A stretch of 64,000 nucleotides of DNA, from contig CM035806.1 of NCBI GenBank assembly GCA_020466095.1, positions 159,645,667 to 159,709,666 on the forward strand. The letters run 5' to 3'. The notes beneath the pieces were generated by a model. That model searched no databases. It had not been told where the DNA came from and worked only from the letters and a program-made list of their open reading frames with translations. The first letter of the stretch is position 1. Every line of letters begins with the position of its first letter. Origin of the DNA: Chlorops oryzae (Eukaryota > Arthropoda > Insecta > Diptera > Chloropidae). Position numbers and translations under genes: made by a program. Positions 57,841 through 64,000 of this stretch are shown piece by piece.

Positions 57841-58440
57841 GATGGTAGGTAGGTAGGTAGGTAGGTAGGTAGATGCGGCAGCTAATAGCTCACGTAGGCT
57901 CAAAGATAGGCCCTTTGTGATACCATAGACAGACACGACTAGACCCTTTCTACTTCTTATAAAAGCCAATTTGACTTCCTGATGAACCGCACAATGTTTG
58001 AAATTTTGATTTCGGACAGTTCGGTGAGGCTGGTCAGAAAGGTGTGTCCTAGTAGAGAAAGTCTTTTTGACGATAAGGCCGGGCACTGACACAGAAGATG
58101 GAGAATAGATTCCTCCGAGCGACAGCTCCGGCAAAAGTCATTGTATGGGGCTCCCAGCCTTGCGGCAGTGGCCGGTGAGAACTGATACCGCCTGATGGAT
58201 GGAGATGTTGCTGAGTTTCATTAGGATCCTGGATCGTCCCTTGTTCAGAGATGGCCAGGTTTGTCTAGTAATCCCGCAAAAGTCTTCCTCGATCCAAAGC
58301 TTGTTTGCAAGGCCGAGATATTCCTCTTTTATGTGGAATTTCACTGTAGCCTATAATTCCTATATTGGAAAAGGAGGTCCCTGGAAGCAATGTACACATC
58401 TTAGCGAGTTCATCGGTCTCGCAGCAGAAGGGATGGGTAG
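57841..58440 (-). mobile_element. Non-LTR retrotransposon 3' end (LINE fragment), minus strand
   Basis: Read on the minus strand, 58344-58138 gives an RNase H end (WPSLNKGRSRILMKLSN, then VLTGHCRKAGSPIQ). The next frame gives CRSCRSEESILHLLCQCPAL followed by a stop-containing tail. The 3' UTR has TGGTATCACAAAGGGCC and ends in (ACCT)n at 57845-57873. It is 5'-truncated, with frame breaks. It faces the plus-strand fragment tail to tail. Confidence 0.75.
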
Positions 58441-58832
58441 CAAAAAAAAAAAAAACATTTAGCGAGGGCATTTCTTATGTATAAACATACAAAGATAGAT
58501 TGTTTTCTTCAAGCTTGAAAATATAAACAAACATTTATAGGTAACATTTTTGATTACGGGTAGCTCTTCATTGCGTTGAATGTGAGAAAAATAGGTTTTT
58601 TTTTTTTTTTGTGTGTAAATAACACTTTATATAGTAAAATGTAAAATAATTTTTCTTTTTATTTGGCAATTAACACAACAAACAAACTTAATTATAAATA
58701 CATAATGCAAATAAGTTATCTGATATCTAAAATGTATCTATGCGTGTATGAACGTGGCTGTGTTTGTGAATGCTTGTGCGCGCGAACGGCCATGAATGTG
58801 TGGTAAGACGGCTTCTGTTTTTATTGTTGCAG
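58441..58832. other. Gene-free spacer
   Basis: AT-rich, with an A run at 58441-58455 and a T run at 58597-58610. No feature. Confidence 0.4.
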
Positions 58833-58962
58833 AGAAACTGCTTCTAGAAGGGCGCTTATTGAGGAGATTCTCGAGAATGAAACAGATTTTACGGAAGGTG
58901 AAAAACCAAAAACAAAGAAAGTTTTTAAGAGACCCGGCAACAATTCATCCGTTTATCAGTGA
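58833..58962 (+). CDS. Weak candidate terminal exon
   Basis: A good acceptor (tttttattgttgcag) is followed by 42 open codons reading ETASRRALIEEILENETDF and a Lys-rich end, up to a TGA at 58960. After the TGA the same frame stays open and protein-like (HQDKLLPDRFKDLWHN), which may mean a decayed exon. I recognise no family and find no partner exons. Chance is quite possible. Confidence 0.25.
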
Positions 58963-59882
58963 ACTATCCATCAAGATAAACTGTTGCCGGATCGCTTTAA
59001 GGACCTGTGGCATAATCTTACTGGAATTAAGGTGTAATCGTTTTTTTTTTTTTTTTTTCAGTTATGAAAGCGATGGCCAAAAGGATTTCAGATATGCAAT
59101 TGGTCAGGAAAAATGTAGGGCTATTAGAATATATAGGGGTATTTTCTATATCTTTCTCTCTCAGTCTCTCTGTCTCTCTCCTCCTGCTTCCATCTGATTT
59201 GTTTGGAAATAGCCGAGAGGCGGACTGTTCATGATTGAATATCAGTTGTTGCCCACATTTGATGGTGGTTCTATGATTTACATATGTCTGTTTGTATGTA
59301 GGATGTAAGTATGTAAATATGTAAAATCTTAATACACTTTTGTCTTAAAAATATTGCTTGATTGCGAAACTTAGTTTTTTAAATATTAAAGTCCATTAAA
59401 TTGTCAATTATCGAATTTCGATTTCATTCTACTCCTATATAGTATTTCCCATCGAACAACTCAATCCTCGATGAACTGAGAAAAGAGGCGTTCAAGAAAA
59501 GAAACAAAAAAATTGATACCTATGTATTTATCTTTTAGATTTCGATCGAATTGTCGTCGGCTTCGGTTTCGGTTTGTTAGACCTTTGGATTTTAATAGGT
59601 TGTTGTCGATCCTTCACCTCAGATATATGTATGTAGGTACAGAATTTCTAATTTTATTATTGAAATGTGCCAAGGACCATCCTTCTTCATGACATCAAGT
59701 TCTCAATAGATCCGTGGAGTTGTTTGTTTTTTGTTTGTTGTATTTGCATTTCGAATAAGTATGATATTGAAGTACGGCAAATTTTCGCATTCGATCGGAC
59801 TCGTTAATTTCAAACCCTACTGTGGAGTTGAGAGCGAGATTCCGTTCCTTCGGTTTTCAGTATTTGTATAGGTACCTTGAAG
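58963..59882. other. Spacer and probable 3' UTR of the Ig/FN3 gene
   Basis: The part nearest 59882 is likely the minus-strand 3' UTR of the next gene (TTTATT words at about 59530 and 59654). Otherwise AT-rich, with a CT-rich stretch at 59155-59185. Confidence 0.35.
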
Positions 59883-62800
59883 CTAGTTGCGTTTCCTTTT
59901 GATCCAATTCGGTATGTATGCAGCGATGGCTTCGCCTAGTTGTCTATAAATCATGAGCGCCAATATGGGCAATACGAGACGAGCGTCCTTAAAAAGATAG
60001 ACATAACAAGCTACAATGAAGAGCACCAGATCTGTGGAATAGCTCAACGCGGAGCGCACTTTCTCTTGCGCGTCTTCGCTCAATTGTTCAGCACTCTTCG
60101 GCTCATGGATTTCATTTTGAGGCGCTGTAGTTTGTGTGTCTTGATTTTGCGGTATTATTCGCATTGGCCGGGATTCTTTCGAGGCGGCGCGAGTTCTTGA
60201 GAGAACACGACGACGGATGGGCGGATTGCTCTCATTTCGAGCCAGATCAGATTTTTGAGATGCCGGAACAGTTCGATTTGTTGAAACGTCACGCGATTTC
60301 GATGGTATACGTTTCTTAACAATGCGCCGTACTTTGACAATACGCGAACGACCTCGAGAATCCGGTCGCTCTTCAGTTGTTTCGCTTATAACGGTTGTGG
60401 TTGTCCTCATGCTGTCACTCTCACCCTCAACTTCTGGCTGTGCACAATCCACTTGGCCATGAGAAAATATTTCGGGGACTACAGATGATTGATGATGTTG
60501 ATTCTGCTGTGGCCGGGGCGATGGCGTTGTTGGACTTATAACTGGGAATTGCGGCATTGTGATATCTTCGCTAGGCGTTTCCGGTTCTGTTGTTTGTTTC
60601 TCTTCTCCAATGAATGCCAAATCGCTGGCAGTGTCACGCACGTGCACCAGTTGACCACGCTCTGTTAGGGAAAGGCGCGGCTTATTGCTTTGTGGAGGAA
60701 TGAAATTCATTTCAGGCGTTAGCGATTTCTTCCTACGTTGATACTCTTCTTCTATGTCCACATCGTCGTCGATTCGTCGCTCGATGTACGAAACGGATGC
60801 GTTCGGATTCAGATAGATCGGAGTCTCATATTTACGTGACGTGCTCACTTGACGCATCAGTTCGCCGTAATGATCAGCTGCGACGTGCGCCTCCTCCTGT
60901 GAAATGCGTTCGGCCTCTTTCCGTCTCAGCTCTTCCTCTAGCTTGGACTGTCGTTTCGCCGCCTCGGTTTCGACTTTTTCTGATACACTCGCCGAGACGT
61001 CCAGATGGCCGGATGGATTTGTAGAGCTCGGATTTGTTTTTGAATATCCAGTAGCCTGTTCGAAAGGCGACGAGTCCTTCGTAAATCTTGTGTCTTCGGC
61101 ATTCGTTTTACTCTCGGTCGCTGTCGAACGTTTGTCGCGCTTGAAAAATGATTTGATCCCCTTCTTAATGTTCACGGGTTTTTCTGGTGGTCGACTTACC
61201 GACGGACTCTCTATCGTAGCCGAATTCGAGTTCGAGTTCGAATTCGAAATCGAGTTGATATTTTCGTCGCTCGTTGGCTCACTTTCTTTGGCGGACCGCT
61301 TCAATATCGGTTTGGGTATAAAGTCAGGGTCCGGCAGCGGCATCGGACGATTGAGTACTAATGCTGCTTCGTCAGGTGTCGGCGCGCGGTATGGGGTGAA
61401 TATACCCGATGACATATCGCGTGGATGGTATGTCTCTAATTCTTTTGGACTGAGCGATCTAGTGCGAGCCATGAGCTCCATTTTAAATTTCTCAATGGAG
61501 TCTTCTTCGGACGGTGCCGTGCTCTCCGTGTAGTCAGACCCAATCTCATAGCTGTCCATTTTAAGCGGTGCGTTTCGTGTTGGGAAATCGTCGCTCACCT
61601 CACCATCACTCTCTTGGCTTTCGAAAGATTGCTTTTGCTGGAAATTGTTGGTGGTCTTGGTGCGTGCAAAATTATGGATTTGAGAGATATTATCACGGGA
61701 ACTCCATTTAGTTGGACCAGTCTTAAACTCCTGCGTGAAGTCCGCCGATAATCGCCTCTTTTCACTGCGTTTCTCGAAAGACAGACGTTCCGCTTCGGTC
61801 ATCGAACCTAAACGCTTACGCGTGAAGCTAGGCTGTGAACCCAACGGCGTCGTCAATCTCTCCTGCAGCAATTGGGCTTTACGGGCTTTTTCTGATTCTT
61901 CGTATTCGACTGCTTCGTAGAAACGTGCCATCGCACGCTCATAGAGCAGCTCGGTGGAACTGACGGAACGGCGAATCGGAAAGGTGGTATGCAGATTGGT
62001 AAACTCCAACGAAGCGAGATCTGGAGCCGATATGGAAACCGGCGGGGGCTGGAGAGCATCTTCCAAATCCAATTCAAAGGAATCTTGTTCTGTGAAAGCG
62101 GAAAACCGTAAATATTTATAAGGAAATCGAACATCGAGCTTTGAAGCACACATTTTTATTTACATACATATGTATGTATATTCGATACTCACTGTCTTTA
62201 TCCTTAACTTTGCTATTCTTGTCGAATACAACGAGCATAAACTCGTTGCTGGTATGCACATCGTCATGGCGATCAGACGATTTTAGCGGGGATAGATTCT
62301 CGGGAGTCGTTAGAGGTGTTGTGGACTGTGTTGGACCTGAATTCAGAGTCAATTTGGGCGATGACGCACGTTGATATTGCGACTGTGCTTGTGGGTGTGG
62401 GTCTGGGTGTTTGTGTGTTGGCCGCTGTTGTTGATGTGAAGGCGACGGAGCACTTATCTGAATTGTTGGATTCGAATGGGTTGAAACAATCGGCTTTGCT
62501 GCCACTTGCGTTGAATTTGAGCCCATACTGCTTGTTGCAATCGCAATGGCTAGTGATGGCACATTCCTTGCTGGACTAAGAGCATTACGGGTATAGCGTA
62601 AAACGTTCTGATTGCCACCAAGTTCCACGGGCTCAGCGCTCCTTTGCAAGGCTCGTGTGGCTTTAATTGATTCGCTTTCCGGTGGTGTCGGACTTATTCT
62701 CAAAGTTGGACGCTTACGAGTTTCTAAAGGACTTGGTGTGCCTGTGCCTCTTTGATGGTTAACATCGGTTTCTATTTGTGGTGATTGCTGGCGAAGTTTC

Positions 62801-64000
62801 TGCAACAGAGGCGACGATGGCTGCTCCAGTCGGTTTTGCTTGGAATTTTGCAAGAAATTTGTTGTCCGCTCCCTTTCTGATGTCGCAACAGATTTCATGA
62901 ATGACCTTATCGCTTGATTTGCATCCAGTGATGGGGCATCTGCTCCTGTATATGATGGACTTCGACGTGCGTCCATTTTTAGAACCTGATCCGGTGTGCC
63001 GTAAGACATTTCCCGATGCAGATCCTCATTATCTAATAATTGCGGTTTCGGCTTCCTCAGCGCCATAGGGGAAGAGCGTGTTTCTGTAGCTGCGTCCTGA
63101 TGCGGTCGCGATGGTGAAAGCGTTTTCCTCCGTGGTGTCAATGGTCGGTTTTTCTCTTCCGAAAGTTTCGATTCCGATTTCGGTTTCACTATACCGCGTT
63201 TGGGATCTGGAATAAACAGCAAATCGGACTCATCGCTGGGATCACTGAGACCGTATGGATTTTCCGCTTTAACGCGAAATTTGTATTCAGAGCCTTCGAT
63301 TAAATCATTTAGGGTTGTGCTTAAGGAACGCGTTGTCGCTGCTTTCAGCCAAACATTCCAACCGACGCGAAAGTATTCCACAATATAGTTGCCAATTTTA
63401 CAGCCACCATCATCGATTGGTGCCGTCCACGACAACGTTGCCGACTTACCGAACGACATGTTCAGGCGTACCTTTCCCGGCGGATCGGGACGCGCAGTTA
63501 CTGTTACCAAGAACGATGCCATATCTTCGCCAAGCTTATTCCAAGCCTTAACGCTGTACTCGCCTCGGTCACTCCTCTGTACGCAATCAATCTTAAACAT
63601 CGAATTCTTATCCGTATTGATTATTTCATAGCGACCGTCGCTCAACAAGATCTCGCCCTCATGTAGCCAAGTCACATTGGGTGGTGGTTGTCCGGCAATT
63701 CCCACCTTTAGTCGCAGAATTTCGTCCGCTTCGACAATGAGTCCATCCTCATAGGTCCGTGGAAGGCGTATGCGTGGCGGCGCTTGTACCAAAAGTTTCG
63801 TTTTGGTCACAACGTGACCAGCCCGATTTGTGGCCGTGCATTTAATTTCTCCCTCATCGGTGAGCGCGACCTGATGGATAATCAACGAGCTCATTTCGCC
63901 GTCGTTGACAATCTTTGTACGTCGACTGCTGAATATTTCGTAGCCATCTTTGAACCAATTTATTTCGGGTGGCGGCTGTCCAACAACGCGCACACGGAAC
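59883..64000 (-). CDS. Ig/FN3-domain protein with C-terminal membrane anchor (5' part beyond window)
   Basis: Exons on the minus strand are >64000-62193 and 62089-59883, joined in phase 1 across a 103-bp intron. From the N-terminal side there is a partial I-set Ig domain (VVGQPPPEINWFKDG ... GEIKCTATNRAGH), a second Ig (IAGQPPPNVTWLHEG ... RGEYSVKAWNKLG), and one FN3 domain (PDPPGKVRLNMSFGKSATLS ... KFRVKAENPYGLSDPS). Then come about 1000 Ser/Pro/Arg/Glu-rich residues, presumably disordered. The C-terminus has two hydrophobic segments (LVLFIVACYVYLF and RLVLPILALMIY) and ends IKRKRN. Ig and FN3 repeats of this intracellular type are typical of muscle scaffold proteins. The anchor suggests attachment to an internal membrane. 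I cannot name the orthologue. More Ig domains probably lie upstream. Confidence 0.82.

Noticed and set aside
60904..61533. 209-codon plus-strand frame
   Set aside because: Antisense of the Ig/FN3 gene's low-complexity exon; no motif.
1..64000. CRISPR array, bacterial operon or integrated phage
   Set aside because: Repeats are simple microsatellites or transposons, genes are spliced, and no prokaryotic features occur.

Overview
This is eukaryotic DNA. Genes have spliced exons with GT/AG borders, the intergenic and intronic DNA is AT-rich and full of transposons and microsatellites, and the recognisable proteins are closest to those of higher flies. I read it as a brachyceran dipteran. A tephritid-like acalyptrate would fit, but the species cannot be fixed from sequence alone. 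From memory, PGRP-LC, lama and Klp64D all lie on chromosome arm 3L (Muller element D) in Drosophila, so this is probably a Muller-D segment.

Layout. (1) 0.35-12.2 kb, plus strand: a PGRP-LC-type peptidoglycan receptor gene. It has a long cytoplasmic first exon, a second first exon encoding a Cys-rich PHD-like domain with its own Inr/DPE-like promoter, one shared transmembrane exon, and two alternative PGRP ectodomain exon pairs. All joins are phase-compatible. Its introns hold a mariner inside an older repeat, three MITEs and about 650 bp of ACAT repeat. (2) 16.8-19 kb, minus strand: lamina ancestor (lama), a phospholipase B-like protein in three exons, whose predicted nucleophile position is Ala. 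(3) 19-46 kb: almost gene-free, with one plausible unknown terminal exon near 23 kb, large GAT and CTCTTAAT arrays, and many MITEs, SINEs and nested repeats. (4) 46-48 kb, plus: Klp64D, the KIF3A-type kinesin-II motor subunit, in one coding exon. (5) 52.3 kb, plus: a two-exon RBIS-like ribosome-biogenesis protein. (6) 55.5-56.3 kb, minus: a secreted insect-allergen-repeat protein with a TATA box and GATA sites. (7) 57.2-58.4 kb: two opposed 3' ends of a non-LTR retrotransposon. (8) 59.9 kb to the window end, minus: the 3' part of an Ig/FN3 protein with a hydrophobic C-terminal anchor.

The genes are not an operon and have unrelated jobs: immune sensing, lysosomal-type hydrolase family, ciliary/axonal transport, ribosome assembly, gut secretion, and a probable muscle or membrane scaffold. 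The most interesting features are the PGRP-LC locus, where activating and putative regulatory isoforms seem to be produced from separate promoters, and the transposon layering. In the latter, target-site duplications, a paralogous empty site and shared 3' tails allow relative insertion order and a SINE-LINE partnership to be read directly.
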